Positions 1-10,917 are shown, counted from the stretch's first letter. The stretch is 18,253 nt of DNA from Spirogloea muscicola (GCA_009602725.1 WELB01000241.1:166494-184746), one strand, 5' to 3'. The notes: generated from the letters alone by a model not told the origin. Made by a program: numbers and translations.

Positions 1-200
1 GTCTGTCGGATCTGAGGCTCCTCACTCGTACTTATTGAGTGATCCATCCTCCCCCTGTTTTACCATTGCATCCTCAGGCCCCTTTGTAGCTGCTCACCGC
101 TCTTAGGCCCCTCTGAACCTTTGTGAATTATTTTTGGGCTGGCTTTTCGCAGCCCTTGCCCCCATTGGGAGTGCCACTTCTTTCTCCCACGCACTCACAC

Positions 201-352
201 ATGGCCTGCCCCCCACGGGAAGGTTCGCGGCCTGCCCGGGAAACTACGGTTGCGCGAAACCAGCCTCCGTCAACACTTCTTCCACAGCTTGAGCGTCGCT
301 CCGCCGCTCGCCGCCCGAGGCCGCTGACGCCGCCGCCGCCGCCGCCGCCGCC
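201..352 (+). other. Unresolved 5' end of the ABC ATPase gene
   Basis: The only ATG on this strand before the conserved N-terminal block is at 201, in context ACACATGGCC. It lies in a different frame from the conserved exon, so it can serve as start only through a short intron. Two joins keep phase: donor at 249 to acceptor ending 319, or donor at 223 to acceptor ending 293. Both have poor splice consensus. A start further upstream, outside the window, is equally possible. Between 329 and 352 the exon frame reads a run of eight GCC codons (polyalanine). Confidence 0.35.
329..352 (+). repeat. (GCC)8 trinucleotide microsatellite
   Basis: Eight perfect GCC units lie directly before the conserved ABC domain. 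If they are in the coding exon they encode polyalanine in the protein's short N-terminal extension. Confidence 0.9.
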
Positions 353-2926
353 GTGTCCGTGTCCGGGCTGACGTTCGCGTACCCGGGGCTGGACGGCGCG
401 CCGCGCCGCGGCGCATCCCCGCTGCTCGACGGCATCTCCCTGGCGCTGCCGCGCGGCAGCCGCTGCCTCCTCGTCGGCGCCAATGGCGCCGGTGCGGCTC
501 TCCACCCTTTTGAATTTGACGCCGGTTTGCTATGTAAATGCAAGGTAACACCCGGCCTGAGCTTGCATTGTCAGGTTCAGTCCCGAGTCCAATCCTAACT
601 CGTGGGACCCTAAACCCTGTTTCCTAACCCTAGGTCGTGAGCCCAGAACCCTGAATGACTGGTCGCTCGACTCCAGCGCCGGTGCGGCTCGCGGGCCTTT
701 GAATAGCACGTCGATCTACAATGTAAGCGTGAGGCAATCTTCGGCCAGAGCTTACGTTACATAGGGTTTGATCCGAGGATGCCAACCCTGCAAGTGGTCG
801 TTGGGTTCCCCGGACCTTAGCCGTCACGGCGCCGCCGCCGCCGCCGCCGCCCGCTACTCGCCCCCCACTTCCTGCTGATGCGAGTCCGCTGATCTTAGGG
901 TTTACTCTTGACGACTTAGGGTTTAAGGTTGCTATCCTTTTTAATTCAGCGGCTGTGAGAGGCCAGCTCAACGGACTGTACAAGGTCTGAAAGGGCTGGA
1001 AGCAAACAATTCAAGGAAAATAGAAGGCAGACCGGAAGGATTGAACTGGGGTTGCCAATCTCTGGGCGGCGGGGCGCAGGCAAGACCACGCTGCTGAGGA
1101 TCATCGCCGGGAAGCACCTGTTGGGCCCCACCGCGGTGCGCGTCCTCGGTCGCCCCGCCTTCCACGACACCGCCCTCGTTGCTAGCGGAGACCTGGCCTA
1201 TCTCGGCGGCGAGGTATGCCACTTGGGTTTGGGTTTAGGGTTCAGGGTTTCAGGTTTTCGGGTGGCCTGCATGGCCTGCAGCTGCTTGCCAGCAGCGAGC
1301 AACAGCAAGTGCAAGTGCTCAGTGCTAGCTTGGCAACAATCGGAGATCAAATGACAGCTTGCTAGGCTTGGTTTCAAGATATGTAGTAGCACAGGTCAAA
1401 TCCAAAACTTGGGTTCGGAACTTAGTAACTCTGAACTTGCTAAGTGAGGTTTGGGGCTTCGTATCTCTGGCGTGTCAGGCTGACCCCAGTGGCGGGCCAC
1501 GTGGCTACGGTCACAGCCTAACTGTTGACAGCCACTGCCGGCATTGCTGGTTTGGCTTGCTTGTCTTCCTTGTGCTGCAGTGGCGGCGGGACGTCGCTTT
1601 TGCTGGCTATGATGTGCCGCTGCAGATGGACATCTCGGCCGAGAAGATGCTCTGTGGCGTCCGCGGTGTAGACCCCTCGAGGCGAGACCATCTTGTCAAG
1701 GTGCACACATGCTGCTGACATTGCACCAGCTTCGGTTTATTGCAATTAGCCATCGCTGAGCTCTCTAAGCGCAGTACCACGGGCTCTGGATCGTCAACCC
1801 TGCAGGTCCTGGACGTGGATCCAGGATGGCGCATGCACAGGGTCTCAGACGGCCAGCGCCGCCGCGTCCAAATTGCCATGGGTCTCCTCAAGCCCTTCAA
1901 GGTCAGTGCTGACTAGCTCCGCAGTTATAAGCTCCTGAACCCTGACAATAAAACCTCACTCCCGTTATCAGACCTACCGGAAAGCCTTGAACTCTCAGAC
2001 GTTGCACCGTAGATCTTGGAAACCTCAACCTCTGAATTGTCAGACGTTTCAAGTCGCGTTTAAGTCCTGCATCTGCAGCGTTCTTGGGTTGCTGCAGGTG
2101 CTGCTATTGGACGAGATTACAGTGGACCTGGACGTGCTGGGGCGGTCGGATCTGCTGACGTTCCTGCGGGATGAGAGTGAGCAGCATGGGGCTGCGATCA
2201 TATACGCCACCCACATCTTTGACGGCCTTGAGGGGTGGCCCACTCACATCGTGCGAGTCCATGGCCCTTTTCCTTCTGGTTTCCCCGTGCGGGAAGAAGT
2301 GCAGGCTGTGTCTCAAGCGAGCTCATCAGCTTTGGCTTGCTGGGATACCGTAAGCAGCTTATCGTCAGTCGTTCCTCTGAGCATCTGACAGCAATGAAAG
2401 GGTTGGACTTGCCACAGGCCTACCTTGCTGGACAACATCTGCAGCTCTTTAAGGCCGTCGAGGATATACCTGAGCTGCAAACTCTCTCCCTTATGGTAAG
2501 TACTCAGCCACTTACAAGCAGATCAACACATGGTAGAACCTGCAGGTACTTGTAGGATGCCCATATGAAATCTTTGCATATCAATTGCAAATTGGAATAG
2601 CAAGTGGGTTTTTGGTTGGCAAAACAGGTCATAATACTGCTAAAGTTGATGGTCCCTACAGAAAGATCTTCAGCATACAGAGCACCTGCTCATCTGTTAT
2701 GCAGCAATACATTTTTTGGCAGAGGACAGTAGAGAAGTGGCTGAGGAAGGATGCAAATGAGGCCAAAAAGCTGCTCAAGGAGGGCAAGGCTTGGGGCACA
2801 CCCCTTCCAGCAGCAGAGCCAGCCAAGCAGCCGCTCAACAACGGTTGGGCTGGCGGCAGGATGTCCTCGACACTGGCCGGCGAAGAGGCCTTCAACCTCA
2901 GCTCCAACACTGTGCTCCGAAGTTAA
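353..2926 (+). CDS. ABCI20: Soluble ABC-transporter-type ATPase, ABCI19/20/21 (CAF16-like) family, 7 exons, start codon unresolved
   Basis: Exons read as about 353-491 (5' limit unknown), 1080-1213, 1581-1700, 1806-1901, 2098-2250, 2418-2495 and 2723-2926. All introns are GT-AG and phases are consistent, giving about 307 residues from the Val codon at 353. Counting from that Val, Walker A is GANGAGKTT (42-50), with the first intron inside it. The signature is [11 protein letters not shown] (144-154) instead of LSGGQ, Walker B is VLLLDE (164-169), and the switch His is in YATHIFDG (His202). The tail [17 protein letters not shown] and ending SSNTVLR match the plant ABCI19/20/21 proteins, which lack membrane segments; yeast CAF16 is the CCR4-NOT-associated relative. 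A cytosolic or nuclear ATPase role is known for the family; the partner here is unknown. The frame is open upstream of 353 to a TGA at 290 but has no ATG. The only upstream ATG (201) is in another frame, so a 5' exon is needed. The symbol denotes the subfamily, not a proven one-to-one orthologue. Confidence 0.93.
486..765 (+). repeat. Diverged direct duplication of about 90 bases spanning the exon 1 donor of the ABC ATPase gene
   Basis: Copy A (about 486-575) and copy B (about 676-765) share an exact 15-base start, GCGCCGGTGCGGCTC, 190 bases apart. Similarity continues through a TTTGAAT block, an ATGTAA block and a CCNGAGCTT-like block. Copy A begins in exon 1 and includes its GT donor at 492-493. 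Copy B lies wholly in intron 1 and carries the same donor context at 682-683. The copies are separated by telomere-like motifs at 607-634. Confidence 0.75.
607..634 (+). repeat. Degenerate telomere-like motifs, C-rich orientation
   Basis: Within ABC gene intron 1, ACCCTAAACCCTG (607-619) and CCTAACCCTAGG (623-634) resemble the plant/green-algal telomere unit CCCTAAA. They are too few and too degenerate to be a telomere. Confidence 0.7.
831..851 (+). repeat. (GCC)7 microsatellite in ABC gene intron 1
   Basis: Seven GCC units lie inside the intron between exons 1 and 2. They are not translated in the model. Confidence 0.85.
894..926 (+). repeat. Telomere-like motifs, G-rich orientation, in ABC gene intron 1
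   Basis: CTTAGGGTTTA (894-904) and CTTAGGGTTTAA (915-926) are reverse complements of the motifs at 607-634 in the same intron, so the transcript could pair them as a hairpin. Confidence 0.7.
1225..1254 (+). repeat. Telomere-like motifs, G-rich orientation, in ABC gene intron 2
   Basis: Just after the donor at 1214 there is a run of GGGTTT, GGGTTTA, GGGTTC and GGGTTTC units, degenerate versions of TTTAGGG. Confidence 0.7.
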
Positions 2927-3098
2927 CACTCAATCAAGTCCCCCATGCTGTTCTTCGCAGTACACTGACCAAGTGTATGCTTTGTTGCGTTTTCAAACTG
3001 CTATACCAATGTCTGCTTCAGAATGCATAGAGCAGTGCATGTCTTAATGTTCCATTCTTGTCAGATTGTGTTCCACTTCTTCATTCCACTACAAAATA

Positions 3099-3103
3099 TG
3101 TAA
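3099..3103 (+). promoter_or_regulatory. Candidate TGTAA poly(A) signal, ABC ATPase gene
   Basis: TGTAA lies about 170 bases after the stop codon. UGUAA is the usual poly(A) signal in chlorophyte algae; assignment here rests on position and motif only. Confidence 0.5.
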
Positions 3104-3587
3104 TGGCAATGATTGAACTTGCTATGGACAAGCACCTTTTGTGCTTCAAGCAGAGACTGTATTTCGAGCGAAGTCTGCCCCTACTGATGTACTTCTCCAG
3201 TATACTTATGCACTGGTGGTGAAGTAGCTTGTTCTGCGCTGCTGGGAAAGATAGGCACTGCTTTCAATGTATTTGCATGAAAGGGTGGTCATGTTTACGG
3301 CAATTATCCATTCGCCGAAAGTGAAGATGTCAAACAGAGACTTCAAGGAGGTGGACAATTGTCAAGGCAAGTACGCGTGACACACATGCCGTGCTTTGGG
3401 CTGACTAGAGAGCAATCTAAGCTATATGAGTGAGCAGGACCTTGTCACAAGACACAAATCGAGTACATGCGAGCTCACCACCAGCCTCTACAGCAGGCGA
3501 GGACTTGACCGACCGACCTTAGTAGAGAATAAAAACCTTGGAAATCGACATGGTCAATATGCTAAAAATCACTGAAAATGCTTAGAT

Positions 3588-3592
3588 TTACA
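3588..3592 (-). promoter_or_regulatory. Candidate TGTAA poly(A) signal, RRC1-like gene
   Basis: TTACA on the plus strand reads TGTAA on the minus strand, about 100 bases beyond the stop codon at 3691-3693. Confidence 0.55.
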
Positions 3593-3690
3593 GTCTTGGC
3601 AATGACAGGACCATGGAAAGACAACCTTGAGTGAGAGGACAAGCTGGGTCACATCCCATTCGCAACAGATGTACAGCAAAGGGCAGAGTC

Positions 3691-6600
3691 CTAGCTCCGC
3701 CTGCCCCTCTTCTCATACTCCTTGTCACGCTCTCTTTCCCTGTCCCTATCCCGGTCCCGCCTCCGGTCTCGATCTCGGTCCCGGTCCCTATCACGGTCCC
3801 GGTCCCGGTCCCGATCCTCCCGAGCCCTTGGCAGAAGCGCGTCCCTGTCCCGATCCCTCGCCCTATCCCTATCCCTATCCCTATCTCTGTCTCTATCTCT
3901 ATCCCTGTCTCTATCGCGATCTCGGTCTGACTCGCGGTCTCGTTCCCTCTCCCGAGGCCTGTCCCGAGAGGGCCAGGACGTCGGACTCCTGCTGCGACTC
4001 CTGCTGCTCCGCGTGCGCTTCCTCTCAGACGCAAGCGGTGGCTGTGCATCATCCCTCCTGTCTGCAACGACTTGCTCCGCCAATAACACTCTCTCTGAAG
4101 GGCCTCAACGGCGATGCTTTGTAAGCTTCACCGAGAACATAGAGCGCCTTGCTGGTGCCAATCACGTTGAATTCTGTGCCGAGCGAGCGTGGCATCTGAT
4201 CAAGACAATGTGCATCTATCAAAGAGCAAGGGCGCAGCGACTCACCAGCGGAGGATTGCGGCGCACGGTCGAGCTCCGCCTCCAGCTTCTTCCTGTGAGC
4301 AGCCACTCGCGCCTCCACCTCGTCGGAGCCCCGCACTCCCCGTTCTTCCAGGTGCTCCCGAAACTCCATGACCGCAAGTTCCAGATGCCGAAGCTTCTGC
4401 CTGGCACACAGGAAAGAGCAGCCTGCCTCAGAACTCGAACCTGCAACCTCTACTCTGATAAGCTGCAACCTCTACTCCAATAACACGCCCATAAGTGCAA
4501 GCCACTGCAGAACTCGTCGGCCTGACCCATACTCAATTTTTGGGCGTCATTGTACCAAATCACTAGAACCCATGCACAAAGTGGACACTGATGCTGCAAA
4601 CTCTAATTCAACAACAAAGTAACAGCACAGCGTAATGCGCGATGCATTGAGAAGTGTAATCCTTCCAATGTGTAAGTGACACAATACCTGCGATCCTCGT
4701 CGACAGAAGGCTCTGCTGAAGGGCTGCCCTTCCGCGGCGATCCGCCCTCAGAGGAGGAGTAGCCCAGCCCCAGCAGCTTCGCAGCCTCCGTCGAGTCTTG
4801 TCTGCTTGTTGGGGCACCCTCCTCCCTGTCTCCCTGGTCATCCTTCTCTGCCTCGGCAGCATACCTACCAGGCGCAACCTTTGTCCCAATCTTGTTGATC
4901 TTGAAGACTGCCTTCTCCCGCTTGACCACGTTCTCCACAAGCGGCAGGCCGTCAAGACCCTCCTCGATCTCATCGCCACCATCGTCGTCCCTGGCCCACT
5001 TGGATGCCGCCAGAACAGGGTGGGTGGTGACGTCGTACTTCTTCGCCACAGTCATATCCTGCTTCTTAGCGAAGGGCTTGAGCTCCGGGTTTGGGATAGA
5101 GAGCGTGAAAGGAAGCTTGGATTCTGACTCGCTGGGCGTTGCTTTCGCATCTACATGATCGTTCGCCCTGCTGGTCCTGGAGACCTCAACCCACTCACTC
5201 CAACCTCCACCCGACTTGCCGCCAGTCGTCTTGCGAGCTCCATCAGCAGTGTTGTCCTGTGCAGCACCCTGATCGCCTAGCACGGAGCTCCGCCTGCCTC
5301 CCTCATCATCGTCGCTCAGAAGACCTGCATCCCGCAGCCGCTGCCGCTCATGTTCTTCCAGATTGAGCAGACGGGCCACCATGACATTTACGCCACCCCT
5401 GTTTTGAAAGCAGGAATACAAGTCAAGTGAAAGCCAAGCCTCTTCAAAACCATGACATCATTGTGGTTACCTTCAAACACACCCCAATACAGCAGTCACC
5501 GCTGCTCCAGCATACCCCCTTATAAACAACTCTTCTACAAAGCTTTTACAGCAGTGTATGTGGTGCCTGTCCTGCACCTGACTGACAGGCCGTTGTGACG
5601 GCAGCGGCGCTCAAGCTCCTGCAGCGGTAGAGCAGCAAGCTCCTTGCCAGCAGAAGTTAAGGGCTCTCCGCCGGCCTGCATCTCTCCCATTGTCCCGTCT
5701 TCAGGAGGCTGATAGGGACCCTCCCCAGGCAGAAGGTGGAAGAGCGGAACTCCTGCATTCTGTGGCCTCAAGAACGTTGCACGCAAGCCCGCAATATACG
5801 CCTCTGAGAAGAGAAACCAATCAGCCCAGACCTGAAGGACCTTCAACACCCTCTCCTGCAAGACAGAGTGACGATCATGCTGTACGTTCTTGATCAGTGT
5901 AGCACTTAATTGCAACACTCAAGCTGTGTCCTACTTCACAGAGCATAGTATGCACCAGCTTCGAGGAAACTGTGGGGCCTTCATATTCTCAGTACTCCGC
6001 ACTATGTATGTTAAGAAAATTTTGCGAACATCCACATGCAGTAATAAGTAGCAATTGATGCCACATAGGTGGATTAGAAAGACCTTGAGGGCTTCAGCGG
6101 TGATGCGGCCAAGGGTGGAGCTCCTATACAAGCTATTGAAGCTCTCCAATACATCAGGTAGACGTGCCTGCAGCCCTGTCCTGTAAGCTGATGCATTCTT
6201 AACTGGCGCACTGCTGTTGTGCAGAATGTCAGATGCCAGCATGAGCCGCGCAACCTTGGAAGGGATTGCAGTTTCTTTCAGAGTCAAGGACTCTGTGAGA
6301 ACTTCCACAACCTGCAGAAATGTCGAGTGAGGGGTTTCAGTCCACATCTTGCAAACCATAACATTCATTAGCGGACTTGTATTGCAAACATAAGTTTCTG
6401 CACAAGCACATCACAGGATGGTGGTAGCAACTATAAGATTCTTCAGTAGCTATCATTCTACAAAAGACAGAGTGGAGGCTTTCAATATGACAACAACTTA
6501 TCAAGAAGCTCAAGTCACACAAAAATGTGAAAGTTCATGGAGCGACATGAAGCAACCTCATAAAACATATATCCAGTTTGCAGGACATTGTAAGGACTGA

Positions 6601-9600
6601 CCTCTCCAGCAGCTTCAGCATTGTCTAGTGAGAAGCCCATGCCCTCACGAATCTGACGCCTATCCAAAGTCAACGCCCTCAACATGTCCTCAAATTCATC
6701 TCTCTGGGCATCAGTCAGGACCCGCTCCTGGTCCATTCTCTGACAAAGTGACACGAACGTTTGAAGCGAAATCAGCTTACTTCAGCTTGAGCAGTTATTT
6801 ACTGTCAAAGACATGCCTGCACATGGTCAAAGAGGGAGCATGGCTCGCAGATACTGCCAATAGAGAAGCCAACACTTGATGATTTCCATACATCAGTACC
6901 AGCTGCAACAGCTTTGGCTAGTGGCACAACTTCTTGCTAGCTTTATCTAGTATTTCTTCAAAAGTAGACGTTTGCAAGTACATTGAAGGGCCTGCATTAT
7001 GGCAGCTTTGCAAGGAGGAGGTGGCAACTTGCAGATTCTTACCCGGCCTTTTGCAGCTGCTGTGCTCTTCTCACGATCAACAGTAATTGGAACTTCCCCA
7101 TCTGGCAGGGGGGGCGGCACCCACCTGCCATAAGTCAAGGATACCAGCTTATTTATCAGATAACTATTGGGCAAATAAATAGAAAAAATAATGGGCAATG
7201 CCCGTCAACCTGGTCACGCTATGTTAACACTAAAAATTGGGCAGTGCACTCGTTTCCAGAAGACAGCGTTACAACGACTACGCAAGTAGCATAGTTGATC
7301 TACTCCTATCTGCAGCAACCAATAATCACACCACATAGAACTCTCACCTGCCACTGCCTGAGATCATAATGAATGGTTCTGTACGCCAACGCTGTAAGGT
7401 GTCTCCCTGGAAAAAGGCCCAGTAAGACACATGAGATCGTACTTCAAAGGAAGAAGCCAACGCATGGAGCTGGAAGTGGTAGTTGCTCTGACACATTGGA
7501 AAGTCCACACATTATAGCAGCCCAAGCTTGAGGTGGAGATACTGCCACAGACCTGCGCAAATGAGTAGAGCCGCCATACATAGTATGTGTGGTCTGACGA
7601 GCCAAGGTCAAAGAGAAAGTTAAAGAGGGGATTGCCACGCCCCCTTTCCATAACACCCTGCTCGAATTCACATCCATCGTCCAACACATATCCAGCCATC
7701 GTGTCAATCACGTGTCGCAAGTGGGAATCTGCTGGCGCCACAACATAGATGTCTGGCACGTTCGGAGTAACCACCTGTTGACAGGCCACCAGTGCTGAAA
7801 ATGGTCAGAGAACAGAGACATGTTGCCAGAGGGCAAGCTGGCGCCTTGCACGTGAACAAGCAACTTTAGACAGCTGTGCTTACGAGTTCACTCTTCTGCC
7901 CACTGGTTACTGCTGTTGTTGCGGGTAGAGGCCACGTGCTGGTAGCGGCAGAGGTTGGCTGACGGAGAACATCCAGCTGCTCAAAACAATGAGACATAAG
8001 GCTGACTCAAAACTTCACATATTCTCTAATTAAAAAATCTCGTAAATGCTCCATGCAAATCAGCAAGGGCTGAAAAGAAGCTCTCACTCCTCATGACTTG
8101 CCTCAAACAGCAATAAGGGCGCTCACCAGCAGATTGAGCAACCAAATGTGCAGCAAGGACCCAAAAACACCAGTAGTGCAAGGCTCATTGCATGAAAAAA
8201 GCACGCCTTGATGTGAGTGTGGTGGCACACTCACTTCCTTTGGCCGGACGGCCATTTGACCAGGAGGAGGAGCTGGTAAGGCTTGGGCAGGAAGAGACAC
8301 AGCCTTGCCCCACCCAATCCGTAATTCATAGTCGAATACGACCATATCTGCAGACACATTTTCAACATTGAGGACCTCAAAGGCGGAAAAGAGAACGATG
8401 CCAACTTACAATACTGGCCTGTAGTATGTCAACAAAGGTAACCGTGCCATTAGCTGCAAGTCATGTGGTTGTTGGCAAATCATGTCTTTATTACCATCTG
8501 GCCGCAATGTCTCCGCTGTAGACCAGCAAATATTTCATGGCCACACTCTCATGCACATCAAAAACCTTGAAGCAGGTAATCTATGGCAAATCTTACTGTC
8601 CATCTCGTCCTTGGCTTCCTGAGCGTCCTTTCTCCGCATGAAAGCCACAAAGCCACACATCCGCCCTCGCCGACGCTCCTCGTCTGTTCGGGGCCACATA
8701 ATTTTCACACTGGCAATGGGCCCAAACCTCCCAAAGGTTCTCAATAAGAAATTCTCGTCCACCTGCGCTTGGACAAGAACACGCATGGCACACTTTTAAC
8801 TTGGTCAATCATGCAGAGCCACACTCAGATGCAACTAGCGAGGGTCTGTTGCCAGGGTTGCCTCAAAGGGCATCTAACAGCAATCACAGGTACCCTCGAC
8901 TTGTCCTTCATGGAGAACATGGGCACGAGACTGCTGAACATCCATAACATAGGGCCTCGTACTCTTACTTGGGGGGATAGATTGCCAACATAGAGATTTG
9001 TAGTCTGAGGATCACCATCCTCTGTTGTACCGTGATCATCCCGCCGTCCAAAATCATCCACTGCGTCATCACGGCCTGATGAAAACTGCCAACGTTTGGC
9101 ACCGCCAAAGGTTGGTCAGAAACCTGAGACTTTATACATGTCCAGAAGTATGACGCTTATCAATACAAGCTCGTCTAAGAGCTTCAAGCTATGTCTTGCT
9201 GCATATACCCTGTCACGCCTTTCAGACCCTCGTTCTGCTTGCCGGCGCTCCCTGGCCTCCTGCTCCTTTTTCAGCTCTTCCATGAAGAAAACGATGTTCC
9301 GTTCCTTGGGCTTGGCGGAGCCGCGAGAAGCGGCGGCCATCTCTTCCTCCTCCACCTTGGCCCGGGCTTTGGCATTTCTGTCGGTGTTCCTGTCGTCATC
9401 GATGTCAAAGACGTTCTGGGCACAGGGAGAGGGCTCAGGAGGACTGTCAGGTTCCAGTTCCTGTCGCCAGGGGCCATGGCCGTCTGAGCAGGGGACTGGG
9501 ACGAGGACACGGAGGTATGTGGCGGGTGTGATGGCTCCAGCATAGCAGCAGCTTTCAGAGAATGGCTTGTGGCGGGCAAGGCTGCCCTCGACATAGCCGG

Positions 9601-10522
9601 CAAGTTCTGTGCCGTTTCCGTACTACTTCTGCAGTAGCTGTCCTGAAGTCTCAGGGCTCGGGGCCCGCATCTGTCTCAAGAGGGGACACCAATGCCCATC
9701 ACAAAGCGCGATATGAGGCAGAGGGCACGGAAAGAGGAGTAGAGAAGCACTCGTTTCTTATCAGGCTCCTTGACTTTGTTCCCACTGCCGAGAGCAGCAA
9801 GCCCTGGCGGAAGAAAGGATGGCACATATCTGCAGAGCATCCTTCACAACAGGCGAATCAAGACGTGCTCGACGGATGCCAGCCCTGAGATAGCTCCATA
9901 CTTTGTCGACTCAACAGACAGCCTCTGGTTGTTGACAGAGCGATGAAGCTGCAGAAAGCAAACATCTTACCTCGAGCCTGGCTTCGTCTTGGGCCCTGCA
10001 ACCCAACGCAGCAGAGCACACAAACAGAAGCTAAGTCAGTCTCTTGGTCTTGAACGATGCACAGTTGTTCTCTTACTAATTCACAAGCTTGCGACAAACA
10101 TGACGCTGAGCCACTGTTCGTACCATCGGCGCTGGACTTGGCATCCGGATTGATGGTGCCGCCTCGCACAAAGGTCTTGGCCCCGGTCTCGTCGCCCTTG
10201 AAGGACTCCACGAACTCTTCATAGAGCGATGCAGCCTCCTCTTCGGCGCGCTGCATAACATAAAGCTTCGCCTCACAAGGTCGTCGACCTTCCGGGGCCT
10301 CCGAAGACAAGGCTAAAGCGCATCTGACGCCGCTGCCGAGCCAAGACTCCAACACTGCGGCGCCCGCAGCATCACTCGAGGGCTGGGCCGCCTGCCATCT
10401 GCAGGCCGCGGAGGCGGCGGGGGGCCCTGCGAGGCGCGCGAGCGCACCTTCTTCTTGGCCTCCTCCTCCTCGCGGTGCTTCTGGAACGGCGTCTTCTTGC
10501 GGACGACCTGAAGGGACACCAT
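3691..10522 (-). CDS. RRC1: U2 snRNP-associated SURP/SR140-family splicing factor, RRC1 orthologue, 18 exons
   Basis: Exons in transcript order: 10522-10448, 10250-10124, 9995-9971, 9829-9751 (end uncertain), 9415-9209, 9085-8969, 8762-8597, 8347-8235, 7976-7884, 7774-7553, 7406-7348, 7124-7043, 6739-6602, 6311-6084, 5855-5578, 5398-4688, 4400-4246 and 4094-3691. They encode about 1092 residues; Arabidopsis RRC1 is somewhat shorter. The N-terminus has the family block [20 protein letters not shown] and then [11 protein letters not shown]. An RRM follows (about 200-280; RNP2 LYVGNL, RNP1 within RMCGFVAFM), then a SURP domain (about 350-400, GNPLFNFLF and [11 protein letters not shown]), a CID (about 456-605, [11 protein letters not shown] and ASDILHNSS), a cwf21-type segment (about 907-958, [10 protein letters not shown]) and an Arg-Ser/Arg-Asp tail. 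Family role: pre-mRNA splicing with U2 snRNP in the nucleus; in Arabidopsis it supports phytochrome B signalling through alternative splicing. The ATG at 10522 is chosen because conserved sequence starts within a few codons of it. Confidence 0.95.
3722..3965 (-). repeat. Degenerate hexanucleotide array encoding the Arg-Asp tail of the RRC1-like protein
   Basis: On the minus strand a CGGGAC/AGGGAT-type six-base unit is repeated with many synonymous changes and encodes long (Arg-Asp)n runs, broken at about 3826-3845 by a short ALLPRARE-like spacer. On the plus strand the same DNA gives open Ser-Arg/Ser-Leu and Pro-rich frames. I treat these as composition shadows, because the minus frame joins in phase to the conserved cwf21 exon. 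Confidence 0.85.
4441..4477. repeat. 15-base direct repeat in an RRC1 intron
   Basis: CTGCAACCTCTACTC occurs exactly at 4441-4455 and 4463-4477, a 22-base period, inside the intron between RRC1 exons 16 and 17. Confidence 0.8.
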
Positions 10523-10781
10523 GGCCGCCGGCGCCGGGGAACGCGCCCGCGCTACGGCAGCGTGCCGACGTGCGGCGGCCCCGCGAGCGCGCGCGCCGGC
10601 GGCGGCGGCGGCGCCGCGCTCGGCGGGGCACACAGGGAGGGCGTCGATACCACGTTGCCTAGGGTTGCGACGCCACTTAAACAACAATAGGAAGTAGCCC
10701 AGCTAAGTGAACGTGCTCGCAGCCGAACGATGCGCCTCATCGGCCCTGCAGCGCACCGCAGATTTCTGCATCGGACGGGCT

Positions 10782-10917
10782 TGGGAGACGCTCCCTGTCG
10801 AGCTAACACGCAAGGTTGCCTCCCGGTTAGTCAAGGTCCCGCTAGAAGGGGCCACTGGCCGCCGTTGGATCGACAGGGCCCGAGATAGAGCCACGTGGTG
10901 GCGTTTGGTCTGTCGGT
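10782..10917 (+). other. Weak F-box-like open stretch, possible orphan exon
   Basis: In the frame starting at 10782 the sequence reads WETLPVELTRKVASRL and then, about 25 residues later, WWRLVCR, just before a GTAAGG donor-like site at 10918. The LP-x-EL start, the hydrophobic spacing and the final VCR resemble an F-box, loosely that of plant Tubby-like F-box proteins. The frame has no ATG and no downstream exon was recognised. It may be chance, a remnant, or part of a gene I cannot assemble. Confidence 0.22.

Larger units (their letters stand above)
2927..3690. other. Convergent intergenic region, 3' untranslated ends
   Basis: The ABC ATPase gene (plus) ends at 2926 and the RRC1-like gene (minus) ends at 3691, so this stretch should hold both 3' UTRs. 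I see poly(A)-type motifs near both genes (listed separately) and no supported gene, RNA or long repeat. Short open frames here show no recognisable motif. Confidence 0.7.

Noticed and set aside
128-551. Three overlapping minus-strand Ala/Arg-rich frames
   Set aside because: They are shadows opposite the conserved first ABC exon and the GCC repeat, with no family motif.
4400-4480. tRNA-like B-box (GGTTCGAGTTC on the minus strand)
   Set aside because: No matching A-box, acceptor stem or anticodon arm could be found; it lies inside an RRC1 intron next to a small direct repeat.
3627-4483. Long plus-strand open frames, Ser-Arg/Leu-rich and Pro-rich
   Set aside because: They are antisense to the RRC1 C-terminal exons. 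Their composition follows from the hexamer repeat, while the minus frame splices in phase to the conserved cwf21 segment.
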